From Candidatus Altarchaeota archaeon (GTDB taxonomy: Archaea > SpSt-1190): a stretch of 34,716 bases of DNA. The stretch's first letter is position 1, and the number at the start of each line of letters is the position of its first letter. The stretch covers positions 1 to 34,716 of the forward strand of contig JAAOXU010000016.1 of the NCBI GenBank assembly GCA_018220935.1. Direction: 5' to 3'. The notes beneath the pieces were generated by a model. The model did no database searches and was not told the origin of the DNA. It saw only the letters and a program-made list of their open reading frames with translations. The position numbers and the translations under genes were made by a program. Shown here one piece after another: positions 1-8,810 of the stretch.

Positions 1-1298
1 TAGATAAAATGAAGTCAGACAGAACCTTGCTTCAGGCCATGAATGTGGCGTCTCTCCCAAAAGTACTACCGAATGTATCTGTTATGCCTGATGGACATGA
101 AGGATATGGTTTTCCAATTGGGGGTGTTGCAGCCTTTCCTTTAGAAGGGGGAATAGTTAGTCCTGGTGGAATTGGATATGATATTAATTGTGGAATTCGT
201 TTACTAACGACTACTTTGAGTTTTGATGAAGTCAAGTCAAAGCTAGAACAACTAACTAATTCACTTTTTAATGCAGTTCCTAGTGGTGTTGGTGTTGGTG
301 GTTCAATGAAACTCTCACGTGATGAATTCTTTAGTGCAGTAACTCAAGGTATTAATTGGGCAGTAAAACAAGGTTATGCTACAAAAAAAGACCAAAAGAG
401 GATTGAAGAGCAAGGTTTTATGAAAACTAATTCAGATTCATTGAGTCAAAGGGCAGTATCACGGGGTTTAAGTCAACTTGGAACTCTTGGAGCTGGGAAT
501 CACTTTTTAGAGATTCAAAAAGTTGGGTGGACTAATAACACCTTAGCAGAAAAATTTGGACTAAAAAAAGATCAAGTTGTAATTATGATTCATACTGGTT
601 CAAGAGGTTTTGGACACCAAGTTGCAAGTGATTATATCAAAAAAATATTATCAAAACAAAGTGAATATGGGTTAAAAATAACTGATAGAGAACTAGCTGC
701 AGCACCCCTTGATTCAAAAGAAGGAAAATTGTATATTGATGCCATGAGGTGTGCAGTTAATTTTGCATTTAATAATAGACAAATTATTACTTATCTTGTG
801 AGACAAGTTTTTGATGACTTTTTTAGTGATTCTCCTCAATTACTCTACGATGTTGCACATAATATTGGTAAGTTTGAAAATCATGGCGATGAGGTTTTCA
901 TTCATAGAAAAGGTGCAACTCGGGCTTTTGGTCCAAATAGATCTGATTTACCTATCGAATACCAAAAAACAGGTCAACCTGTAATAATTCCAGGTTCAAT
1001 GGGAACTTCAAGTTATGTTCTTGCTGGTATGGGTAAAAAAGAGAGTTTTGAATCCACGTGTCATGGTGCGGGGCGAGTTATGAGTAGATCTTTTGCCAAA
1101 AGGAATCTATCCATAAATATGATTAATGCTGAACTCAAAAATAAAGGTATAATCCTTAAAGCAAAACACAGGTCTTTAGTCTCTGAAGAGGCACCTCAAG
1201 CCTATAAGGACGTTAATGAGGTGGTTGGTGTTGTTGAGGCCGCAGGCATCTCAAAAAGAGTGGCAAAACTACTCCCCCTTGCAGTAATTAAAGGCTAA
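1..1298 (+). CDS. rtcB: RNA-splicing ligase RtcB, 5' truncated by window edge
   Basis: RtcB motifs VMPDGHEGYGFPIGGVAAF, GGIGYDINCGIRLL, LGTLGAGNHFLEIQ, HTGSRGFGHQ, STCHGAGRVMSR, C-terminal LPLAVIKG. Frame is open upstream of the M at position 9 (..DKMKSDRT), matching an internal RtcB segment. Confidence 0.95.
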   Translation, partial: DKMKSDRTLLQAMNVASLPKVLPNVSVMPDGHEGYGFPIGGVAAFPLEGGIVSPGGIGYDINCGIRLLTTTLSFDEVKSKLEQLTNSLFNAVPSGVGVGGSMKLSRDEFFSAVTQGINWAVKQGYATKKDQKRIEEQGFMKTNSDSLSQRAVSRGLSQLGTLGAGNHFLEIQKVGWTNNTLAEKFGLKKDQVVIMIHTGSRGFGHQVASDYIKKILSKQSEYGLKITDRELAAAPLDSKEGKLYIDAMRCAVNFAFNNRQIITYLVRQVFDDFFSDSPQLLYDVAHNIGKFENHGDEVFIHRKGATRAFGPNRSDLPIEYQKTGQPVIIPGSMGTSSYVLAGMGKKESFESTCHGAGRVMSRSFAKRNLSINMINAELKNKGIILKAKHRSLVSEEAPQAYKDVNEVVGVVEAAGISKRVAKLLPLAVIKG

Positions 1299-1507
1299 AA
1301 CAGCATTCTACGGGAAATATTTTTAATCTAGTAGTGCATAGTACTAATATGCCATACACTCCTCAAGTGGGTGATTTTTCGCACCCGCCTGCAATGATTC
1401 ATTTTTTTTACTTTCCTGTAATTTTAACTCTCTTATTTTCCGTAATTTTTGGCTTTTTATTCTTCCTTTTTTAGTCAGATTTTTATACATCTGTATGAAG
1501 ATTCTTT

Positions 1508-2149
1508 GTGATTGTGGAAGAATTAATAGGCGTACACAAACATTACCCACTAATTAAGGCACTTGGTGGTGTTTCTCTTAAAATTAAGTCTAAAGAACTC
1601 TTACTTATCATGGGTCATAGCGGCAGTGGAAAAAGTACTATGCTTAATATGGCTGGTATTTTAGATGTCCCAACAAAGGGTAAAATAAAATTAATGGGAA
1701 AAGATGTTCCAAAAAGTGAAGCTGAACGTGCAAAACTTCGCTCAGAATTTATGGGATTTATTTTCCAGGATTTTGGATTAATTCCTAGTATTACTGCAAA
1801 AGACAATATTTTGCTCCCCACTCTTTTTGGTGGAAACACACCTGAAAATAGAGTTGATGAAATTGCAGAGCAACTTGGAATGACACCGCGATTAAACCAT
1901 TATCCAAGTCAGCTTTCTGGTGGTGAAAAACAAAGGGTTGCAATTGCAAGATCTCTAATTAACAACCCAAAAATAATCTTTGCAGATGAGCCTACTGGTA
2001 ACCTCGATTCAAAAACAGGAGATATGGTCATGAAACTCCTAAGAAGTTTAGCTGACGGCGGAAAAACCGTAGTCATCGTTTCACACAATCCAGAACACGA
2101 AGCTTACGCTGATACTGTGATAAATATGAAGGACGGGAAAATCATATAA
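1508..2149 (+). CDS. ABC transporter ATP-binding protein, LolD/MacB type
   Basis: Walker A GHSGSGKST, signature LSGGEKQRVAIARSL, Walker B IIFADEPTGNLD; followed by MacB-like permeases. GTG start about 25 nt after TTTTTATACA, so probably leaderless. Confidence 0.93.
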   Translation: MIVEELIGVHKHYPLIKALGGVSLKIKSKELLLIMGHSGSGKSTMLNMAGILDVPTKGKIKLMGKDVPKSEAERAKLRSEFMGFIFQDFGLIPSITAKDNILLPTLFGGNTPENRVDEIAEQLGMTPRLNHYPSQLSGGEKQRVAIARSLINNPKIIFADEPTGNLDSKTGDMVMKLLRSLADGGKTVVIVSHNPEHEAYADTVINMKDGKII

Positions 2150-2155
2150 GGCAGG

Positions 2156-3442
2156 GTGTTGAAGCAAAATATGAGATGGGGAATTGTTTTGATGTTAATT
2201 ATGGCATCAACCAGTGCTTTAACACTAGAATATGATCAAGTCTATACTGCTCCAGCTCAACTTGAAACTACGGGTTTTGTTTATTTGACTTTTTGCTCAA
2301 ATACCGGAACGTTAAGAGCTTTTAGTTTTACTGCGGGTGGAATACCGGTTAGCCCAAATGATATCTCAATAGATTTTGATGGAACGGCGCTTATCCCTGA
2401 TTGTAAACAAGCTGTGGTTCAGGTGAGTTCAAACACACCGGGATTATACTCATTACTTGTGACTTCTGTAGGGGACGAATGGATAGTCCCTGTTGAATTT
2501 AGTAAAGAAGAGCCAATTTCAATTACTACATCTCGCGCTGTAATCTACACTGGGTATGATAGTGTTAACATTAAGGTATCTGGACTGGGGGAAGATGCAA
2601 GTCTGAAAATTTGGTCTCCAGTTGTAGGAATATCCAAAATTCAAGCGTCAAATTTACCTGCTAGCTTTCCAACCACTTTTTACTTCTCAAAAACAGGTTT
2701 TTATGAGGTACCTGTGACTCTTGAGTATACGATTAATGATAAAATTATTACGCGAAATTTCACTCTTGGATTAAGGGTAGAAGATGCACCCTTACGAATC
2801 TTAAATGATTTAAGGGTTCCATCAGACGGCATTGCTAATTTCAGCGTTGAGCTAGAGGTCCCTGAAACGATTTACGCTAGTACTGTGTCTTTGAGTTCTG
2901 AATGTCTTGAAGGTGGAACTTCTAAAAGAATTGAAAACTTCAAAACAGGTACTGTGACTTTTTACATCAAAGGAACTTGTGACCCTGGACTTTATTCACT
3001 TGACGTTTCAGTTGGAGACTTGAAGACTTCAGTACCATTAACAGTATATGGTCCCGAAGGCTTTGAGCAATTCACTAATACCTTTGTAAAAGATGGTAAG
3101 CACACTTTGGAAGTAATCTTGGCCAATGAAGGTAGTCAAGCTATGAAGGCAGTATCTGTCAGAATTTTACCTGGTGAATACTCCATAATAAAAGAGGGTT
3201 CCTTTGTGGGTGACTTGGACTTTGGTGACTTCGACTCTGCGGAATTAGTCTTTGTACCATTTAACGAGCAGACAACGGTAAATTATCAACTAACTTACAC
3301 GCTCGGTGGTGAAAAACTCTCAATCCAAAAGACATACGATTATCGTTATAAGAAAAGTACCAACACCGTTGGTATAATTTCAATATTAGTTGTAATCGGA
3401 CTGGGTGTTTACTATGTTAGGCGTTCTAAAGCTCGTCGTTAA
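2156..3442 (+). CDS. Secreted/membrane-anchored Ig-like (COG1361-like) surface protein
   Basis: N-terminal signal-like hydrophobic segment, beta-rich body, C-terminal TM TVGIISILVVIGLGVYYV + RRSKARR; lies between ABC ATPase and permeases. Confidence 0.7.
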   Translation: MLKQNMRWGIVLMLIMASTSALTLEYDQVYTAPAQLETTGFVYLTFCSNTGTLRAFSFTAGGIPVSPNDISIDFDGTALIPDCKQAVVQVSSNTPGLYSLLVTSVGDEWIVPVEFSKEEPISITTSRAVIYTGYDSVNIKVSGLGEDASLKIWSPVVGISKIQASNLPASFPTTFYFSKTGFYEVPVTLEYTINDKIITRNFTLGLRVEDAPLRILNDLRVPSDGIANFSVELEVPETIYASTVSLSSECLEGGTSKRIENFKTGTVTFYIKGTCDPGLYSLDVSVGDLKTSVPLTVYGPEGFEQFTNTFVKDGKHTLEVILANEGSQAMKAVSVRILPGEYSIIKEGSFVGDLDFGDFDSAELVFVPFNEQTTVNYQLTYTLGGEKLSIQKTYDYRYKKSTNTVGIISILVVIGLGVYYVRRSKARR

Positions 3443-4583
3443 ATTTCTGTCTCATAGAAAACTGCGAAGCTTTCTCACGACATTGGGAGTTGCAATAGGT
3501 GTGGCTCTAGTCTTTAGTATAATTGGGATTAATCGGGGTCTTGTGTCTTCAATTACTGATTTAGTTGATGGTTTTGGTGATAATTTTGCAACTGTACTTC
3601 CAAAAACCGGTGCTCTTGGTACTAGTAGTTCGGCCCCTTTTACACAACGCGAAGTGGACTTAGTTAAAAAAATTGATTTTGTTAAATTTGCTGCAGGAGG
3701 TTATGCAACAACTCTTCCTGTGACAATTAGGGGTGAAGACGTCTTCTTATTGATTCGTGGGGGTGATCCTGACACCATCGAAGATATCTTTAATGAAATA
3801 CAATCGTATGAGTTTGAACTTGGACGTTCAATTTACAAGGATGAGCGAAAAAAAATTGTATTGGGTTACACCATTGCAGACAAATATAGTTTATCACCAG
3901 GTAGTCAAATTGAAATTGCAGGGGAAAAATTTAGGGTGGTCGGCGTTCAGAAAAAAACGGGCAATAGTCAACAAGATAATATCATTACTGCAAACGTTGA
4001 AGACATCTGGGATATAACGGGCGACTATGGTGAGTATCGTATTATTTTTGTTAAGATGAAAGAACTAAAGACTGAGGCTCTAAAAGATGAAATGGAAAAA
4101 ATTAGAGGCTCTGAAAATTTTGATGTTACAACTCCTGAAAATCTAGCAGAACAAATAGCTACAATTTTAGGTGTAGTGAATGCCATTTTCTTGTCTGTTG
4201 CCAGTATCAGTATTTTGGTGGGGAGTGTGAATGTGGCAAATACTATGTATATGGCCATAGCTGAGAGGACTAGAGACATAGGTATAATGAAAGCAATTGG
4301 TGCTAGGCCCACTATAATTTCAATAATTTTTATGGTTGAATCTGGAATCTTAACGATGGTTGGTGCGTCAGTAGGAATAGTGGTTGGTATGCTTGTGATT
4401 TGGAGTTTTAGTTATGTTGGGGATGTGAGTGGCATGTTTAGTAGTTTTGGCTACCCCTTAAATTTAGACTTAATTTTATACACCTTTATCTTTGCGTTTA
4501 TGGTGGGTGTTGCAAGTGGATTCTTTCCTGCAAGATACGCGGCAAGATTAGAACCTGTAGTGGCTTTAAGGAAGGGAAAATGA
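3414..4583 (+). CDS. MacB/FtsX-like ABC transporter permease 1
   Basis: RKLRSFLTTLGVAIGVAL N-terminal TM, ERTRDIGIMKAIGA motif, C-terminal GFFPARYAARLEPVVALRKGK. ATG at 3414 preferred to 3405. Confidence 0.9.
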   Translation: MLGVLKLVVKFLSHRKLRSFLTTLGVAIGVALVFSIIGINRGLVSSITDLVDGFGDNFATVLPKTGALGTSSSAPFTQREVDLVKKIDFVKFAAGGYATTLPVTIRGEDVFLLIRGGDPDTIEDIFNEIQSYEFELGRSIYKDERKKIVLGYTIADKYSLSPGSQIEIAGEKFRVVGVQKKTGNSQQDNIITANVEDIWDITGDYGEYRIIFVKMKELKTEALKDEMEKIRGSENFDVTTPENLAEQIATILGVVNAIFLSVASISILVGSVNVANTMYMAIAERTRDIGIMKAIGARPTIISIIFMVESGILTMVGASVGIVVGMLVIWSFSYVGDVSGMFSSFGYPLNLDLILYTFIFAFMVGVASGFFPARYAARLEPVVALRKGK

Positions 4584-5753
4584 ATGGTTTCGTATAATAA
4601 ATTGGGCAATATGGTGATAAAGTTTATTTTTCACAGAAAGCTCCGAAGCTTTCTTACTACTATTGGTATTGCAATTGGTGTTGCATTAATTTTTAGTCTA
4701 ATTAGTATAAATCAAGGAATGCTCAATGTAATCACTGAGAGCATTGATGAAGTCGGGGGGTCAATTGTTACAATCGTTCCAAAACTAGGTCCGGGTGCGG
4801 CTGGAGCTTTTAGTAAGGAAGAAATTGCGGCTGTAAAAAAACTGGCGTCAGTTAAGGATGCTGCAGGAATTTATGCAACAATACTACCTATTAGTATAAG
4901 GGGGGGAAAGGATGAGTACCTACCTGTCTATGGATATCAAGCAGGGGCACTTAATGCAATAGTTGATGAAATACAGTCGTTTAAGGTTGGGCGGGGAAGA
5001 TTCATTGAGGATGACGACACGCACAAAGTTATGATTGGCTATCTCATTGCTGATGAGAATAACCTCGGTCCTGGGGGTATAATGGAGATTGGTGGTGTTG
5101 ATTTTAGGGTTGTTGGGGTGCTAGAAGAAATCGGTAATAGGGATGATGATTCATCAATTAATGTGAACTCAAAAGATGTTTTTGAAATTACAGGGGAAGA
5201 TGAGCAATATCATTTTATTATGGCAAAAGTTTTTGAGCCTGATGAAGACAGGATAAAGCGGGCAATTGAACGAGTTAGAGGGAGAGACGACTTTGACGTC
5301 TTCACACCTGAAGGCATAATGGAATCAATTAATAGTGTTTTATCTATATTAAATGCTGTTTTTGTGGGCATTGGAACTATAAGTATAATTGTTGGGAGCA
5401 TTGGTGTTGCAAATACTATGTATATGGCAGTATTTGAGAGGACAAGAGAAATTGGCATTATGAAAGCAATTGGTGCTAAGGAAAGGGACATTCTACTAAT
5501 TTTTATTTTGGAGTCTGGACTCCTTAGTTTAGTTGGTGGTCTCGTTGGAATTGTATTTGGATTCTTACTTGCACTAGGTATTGCAAAGGCCGCTTCAATT
5601 GGTTTGGGGTTGACTAACTTAAAGGCCGGATTTGATTTCAATCTATTCTTATTTTCAATGGGGTTATCCTTTATGGTGGGAATTTTAAGTGGATTCTTTC
5701 CTGCAAGATATGCCTCTAAATTGGAGCCGGTACAAGCTCTGAGGTATGAGTAA
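4584..5753 (+). CDS. MacB/FtsX-like ABC transporter permease 2 (paralog of preceding gene)
   Basis: RKLRSFLTTIGIAIGVAL, ERTREIGIMKAIGA, GFFPARYASKLEPVQALRYE; collinear with permease 1. Confidence 0.9.
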   Translation: MVSYNKLGNMVIKFIFHRKLRSFLTTIGIAIGVALIFSLISINQGMLNVITESIDEVGGSIVTIVPKLGPGAAGAFSKEEIAAVKKLASVKDAAGIYATILPISIRGGKDEYLPVYGYQAGALNAIVDEIQSFKVGRGRFIEDDDTHKVMIGYLIADENNLGPGGIMEIGGVDFRVVGVLEEIGNRDDDSSINVNSKDVFEITGEDEQYHFIMAKVFEPDEDRIKRAIERVRGRDDFDVFTPEGIMESINSVLSILNAVFVGIGTISIIVGSIGVANTMYMAVFERTREIGIMKAIGAKERDILLIFILESGLLSLVGGLVGIVFGFLLALGIAKAASIGLGLTNLKAGFDFNLFLFSMGLSFMVGILSGFFPARYASKLEPVQALRYE

Positions 5754-6624
5754 TCATCCCCGCTTCGCGAGGAAGTTTAATAAAAACAAAACGTCAAATA
5801 AATGTGTGAGATACATAAGACAAGATGGTTTAGTTAATCAAGAAAAACTAAAAAACTCTAAAATCTTGGTTGCGGGTCTTGGGGGACTTGGTCAACCAGT
5901 GGCAACTTACCTTGCACTGTCTGGTGTTGGTACACTTTATCTTCTTGATGATGATAAAATCGAAGAGTCAAATTTAAATCGTCAATTCTTATTTACTGAA
6001 AAAGATATAGGAAAACTAAAAATCGATATTGTGGAAAAAAAAATAAATGAAATTAACCCTGATGTTAATTTAATCAAAATTAGTGAATTAAGTGATGATG
6101 TGAAATTAGATCTTGTAATGGATTGTTTTGATAATTGGCCTTCTCGATATGAGCTTTGGAATTTTGCTTTTAATAATTTAGTCCCTGTAATTCATGGAGC
6201 TGCAGATGAATTTGGTGGGCAAATTGCAGTTATGTTTAATCAAGGTGATGCATCCCCACTAATGGGAAAAAGTGAAAGTAGTTGTGAAGTACTTGGTGCA
6301 ACTACAGGTCTTATTGGTTCAAAAATGGCAATTGAAGCCATTAAATTGTTGATGGGTAATAAAACTTCGAAGATGATAACATATGACGGGACATTTAATG
6401 AATTTCCAATAAAACCTGGAAAAACACCCGTACTAAAGGATTTTTCAAAACACGAAGTAATCAGGGTGTGGACTGACTCATTAAAAATGGAAAAAGGCAA
6501 GAAATACCTTATAATTTGTAAAGGTGGCTTGAAAGGTGCTAAAATGGCAGAAGAAGCCAATAAAAATGGATTTGATGCCGTGTCTATGAGTTATAGGGCT
6601 GCAAAGAAGCTAAAACTCTTGTAG
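5746..6624 (+). CDS. E1-like ThiF/MoeB/UbaA adenylyltransferase with short C-terminal rhodanese-like segment
   Basis: RYIRQDG..QEKLKNSKILVAGLGGLGQPVATYLALSGVG, DDDKIEESNLNRQFLF, CEVLGATTGLIGSKMAIEAIKLL; C-term YLIICKGGLKGAKMAEEANKNGFDAV resembles the rhodanese CxxGx[RK] loop. Start may be the internal GTG just before RYIRQ. Confidence 0.85.
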   Translation: MSNHPRFARKFNKNKTSNKCVRYIRQDGLVNQEKLKNSKILVAGLGGLGQPVATYLALSGVGTLYLLDDDKIEESNLNRQFLFTEKDIGKLKIDIVEKKINEINPDVNLIKISELSDDVKLDLVMDCFDNWPSRYELWNFAFNNLVPVIHGAADEFGGQIAVMFNQGDASPLMGKSESSCEVLGATTGLIGSKMAIEAIKLLMGNKTSKMITYDGTFNEFPIKPGKTPVLKDFSKHEVIRVWTDSLKMEKGKKYLIICKGGLKGAKMAEEANKNGFDAVSMSYRAAKKLKLL

Positions 6625-6659
6625 AAACTAATTTAAGGGTGTTTTGTGCCCTTATACTT

Positions 6660-6857
6660 GTGGTAAAAGTTGTATTTGAAGGTCAAACCAAAAAAATTTC
6701 GACTAAAAAGAATATGAAAATAGTTGATATACTAAAACAACTGAATAAAAATCCTGAAGAATACATAACCGTGCTTAATGGTGAGGTTGTTACTGAATTT
6801 GAAACCGTTAAAGAAAAAGACATAATAAAACTTGTGCGGGTGTGGAGTGGTGGTTAG
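6660..6857 (+). CDS. Ubiquitin-like small sulfur carrier (MoaD/ThiS/SAMP/Urm1-type)
   Basis: About 65 aa, VKVVFEG....TKKNMKIVDILKQLNKNPEEYITVLNGEVVTEFETVKEKDIIKLVRVWSGG, terminal GG; downstream of E1. GTG at 6660 preferred to 6639. Confidence 0.85.
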   Translation: MVKVVFEGQTKKISTKKNMKIVDILKQLNKNPEEYITVLNGEVVTEFETVKEKDIIKLVRVWSGG

Positions 6858-7758
6858 TTGTGAATGTGGTAAGCGTGCAGTTTTCTCTGATAAATTACCG
6901 CTTTGTAAATTTCACTTTGAAGCGTCATTAAAACAAACGATTTTTAAAAAACTAGATGAGTATGTGAGTGACTCCGATAAATTGGCAGTTGCTGTTAGTG
7001 GCGGTAAAGATTCGACTACTTTACTCGATATTGTAAACGAATGGGGGAAAAATAAACCAGTTGCAATTTGTATTGATGAAGGTATCAAAGGATATCGTGA
7101 CCAATCAATAACTTTTCTAAAAGATTTTTGTAAACATCGCAATATTGAACTTTTAATTGTGAGTTTCAAAAATGAAATGGGAACTACACTTGATAAATTA
7201 CTAAAAATCCGTGACAAAAAAAATCTAGATTTAAAGGCTTGTACAGTTTGTGGAACTTACCGAAGGTACTTACTAAATAAACGTGCAAGAAAAATTGGTG
7301 CTACTAAAATTCTTTTTGCACATAATAGGGATGATGAACTTCAAACATTTCTCATGAATCTAGCAACTGGAAATATTAACCAAATAAGTATCAAAGGTGA
7401 ACTTGGTGGGTTAATTACTGATCCACTTTTTGTGGTTAGATTTAAGCCACTAATGGATGTTTCTGAAAAAACTCTGGCAACTTACGCTGCACTAAATTAC
7501 TCTAGTATGCCTAGTGATGAGTGTCCTAATTTACAAGAGAGTGTGAGATATAAATCACGAATTTTACTAAACCAAATTGAAACAAAACAAACTGGAGCGA
7601 AAGTAAATTTAATGGAAGTCTACAAGAAAAAAATATTACCGGCGGTAAAAAAATTTACATCTCAATCAAGGAGAAAATTAATCAAATGTACTTTGTGTAG
7701 TGAACCTTCAAGTAATGAGGTATGCAAAGTATGTGAGATAAAAAAATTATTGAGCTAG
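6832..7758 (+). CDS. tRNA 2-thiolation protein, TtuA/NcsA (Ncs6/CTU1) family
   Basis: PP-loop AVSGGKDSTT, KACTVCGTYRRYLLN, FAHNRDDELQTFLMNL, N-terminal Cys-rich CECG..CKFHF and C-terminal CTLCSEPSSNEVCKVCE Zn motifs. TTG (6832) or GTG (6847/6850) start. Confidence 0.92.
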   Translation: MCGCGVVVSCECGKRAVFSDKLPLCKFHFEASLKQTIFKKLDEYVSDSDKLAVAVSGGKDSTTLLDIVNEWGKNKPVAICIDEGIKGYRDQSITFLKDFCKHRNIELLIVSFKNEMGTTLDKLLKIRDKKNLDLKACTVCGTYRRYLLNKRARKIGATKILFAHNRDDELQTFLMNLATGNINQISIKGELGGLITDPLFVVRFKPLMDVSEKTLATYAALNYSSMPSDECPNLQESVRYKSRILLNQIETKQTGAKVNLMEVYKKKILPAVKKFTSQSRRKLIKCTLCSEPSSNEVCKVCEIKKLLS

Positions 7759-8037
7759 TCTTTTACCGACTTCATCACATAACTTACAGATATTTTTTTC
7801 CTCAAGTTCCCCTGCTTCTAAACTGATTTTGGCTAACTCTACAACACCTTCTAGTTCTTTTTCATTAAGCTTAACCTTAGCTCGTTTACCCTTAATATAT
7901 TGAGTTACTGCGGCGGGAGTTATGTGTAGCATTCTTGCTATTTCGTTCTGTTTTTTCCCTGTTTTTGATAATTCCGTGACTAAAGCACGTCTAATAGCTG
8001 GTAATACTTTCCTTGAAGACATCTCACATTTCATCAT
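7747..8037 (-). CDS. HTH transcriptional regulator (COG2522-like), Cys-containing
   Basis: VLPAIRRALVTELSKTGKKQNEIARMLHITPAAVTQYIKGKRAKV HTH plus N-terminal Cys and C-terminal CKLC; divergent from suf operon. Confidence 0.8.
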   Translation of the reverse strand: MMKCEMSSRKVLPAIRRALVTELSKTGKKQNEIARMLHITPAAVTQYIKGKRAKVKLNEKELEGVVELAKISLEAGELEEKNICKLCDEVGKRLAQ

Positions 8038-8065
8038 TGTTAATTACAGTCTTATCGTTTTATAT

Positions 8066-8080
8066 TGTTAACTTTTAACA
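8066..8080. promoter_or_regulatory. Candidate operator palindrome TGTTAA-CTT-TTAACA in regulator/suf divergent region
   Basis: Perfect 6-bp inverted repeat with 3-nt spacer; further half sites TGTTAA at 8038-8043 and aGTTAA at 8082-8087. Confidence 0.5.
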
Positions 8081-8117
8081 TAGTTAATTATTTAATTCCA
8101 CTAAATCCTTTAGAATT

Positions 8118-8810
8118 GTGTTGAGTGTAAAAAATTTGGTAGTAAATATCAATAGTCAGAGGATTCTTAATGGAATAAACATTTCAATTAAACCCGGAGA
8201 GGTCGTGGCAGTTATGGGTCCTAATGGTTCTGGTAAGAGCACACTTGCAAAGGCCATTATGGGAGACAAAAGACTCGAAGTATTTGGTGACATAAACTTT
8301 GAAGGTAAAGACATCTTAGACTTATCTCCTGATGAGAGGTCAAAAAAAGGTATTTTTTTATCTTTTCAAAGTCCACCTGAAATTGAAGGTATAAATTCTG
8401 AATATTTTTTGTCAACTTCAATTGATACTGAGTGGGATGCAGTAGTTAAACTAGCAAAAAAATTAGGAATAAAATCCGAATTATTTTCAAAAGATTTAAA
8501 TGTTGGATTTTCTGGTGGAGAAAGAAAAAAAATTGAAATGCTTCAAGCTATACTAAAGGATCCAAAATTAATAGTACTTGATGAAATTGATTCTGGTCTT
8601 GATATTGATTCTATCAAAGTGGTTGATGAATTCATGAAAGATATGAAAAAACGAAATAAGGGTCTTTTAATTATTACACACTATACTAGAATATTTACAA
8701 ACATTCAGCCTGACAAAGTCTATGTACTCGTTGATGGTAAGATCGCGGGTGAAGGGGGTCCTGAAATTTTAAGTAAACTTGATAAGTTCGGTTTTAAGGA
8801 GTGGAAGTGA
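8118..8810 (+). CDS. sufC: Fe-S assembly ATPase SufC
   Basis: Walker A MGPNGSGKSTLAKAIMG, GGERKKIEMLQAILKDPKLIVLDEIDSGLDID; followed by sufB. Confidence 0.95.
   Translation: MLSVKNLVVNINSQRILNGINISIKPGEVVAVMGPNGSGKSTLAKAIMGDKRLEVFGDINFEGKDILDLSPDERSKKGIFLSFQSPPEIEGINSEYFLSTSIDTEWDAVVKLAKKLGIKSELFSKDLNVGFSGGERKKIEMLQAILKDPKLIVLDEIDSGLDIDSIKVVDEFMKDMKKRNKGLLIITHYTRIFTNIQPDKVYVLVDGKIAGEGGPEILSKLDKFGFKEWK

Noticed and set aside
32-235. Minus-strand ORF inside rtcB (67 aa)
   Set aside because: Antisense to a strongly conserved RtcB coding region; no recognisable family.
1299-1507. GCATA...TATGC near 1336 and ATACATCTGTAT at 1485-1496, considered as operators
   Set aside because: Short, AT-rich; the second coincides with the TATA region, so chance symmetry is likely.
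1344-1550. Minus-strand 68-aa ORF upstream of the ABC ATPase
   Set aside because: Overlaps the ABC promoter and gene start; basic low-complexity sequence with no recognisable family.
5210-5641. Minus-strand 143-aa ORF inside permease 2
   Set aside because: Antisense shadow of the conserved permease; a similar shadow (4025-4312) occurs in permease 1, as expected from paralogous sequence.
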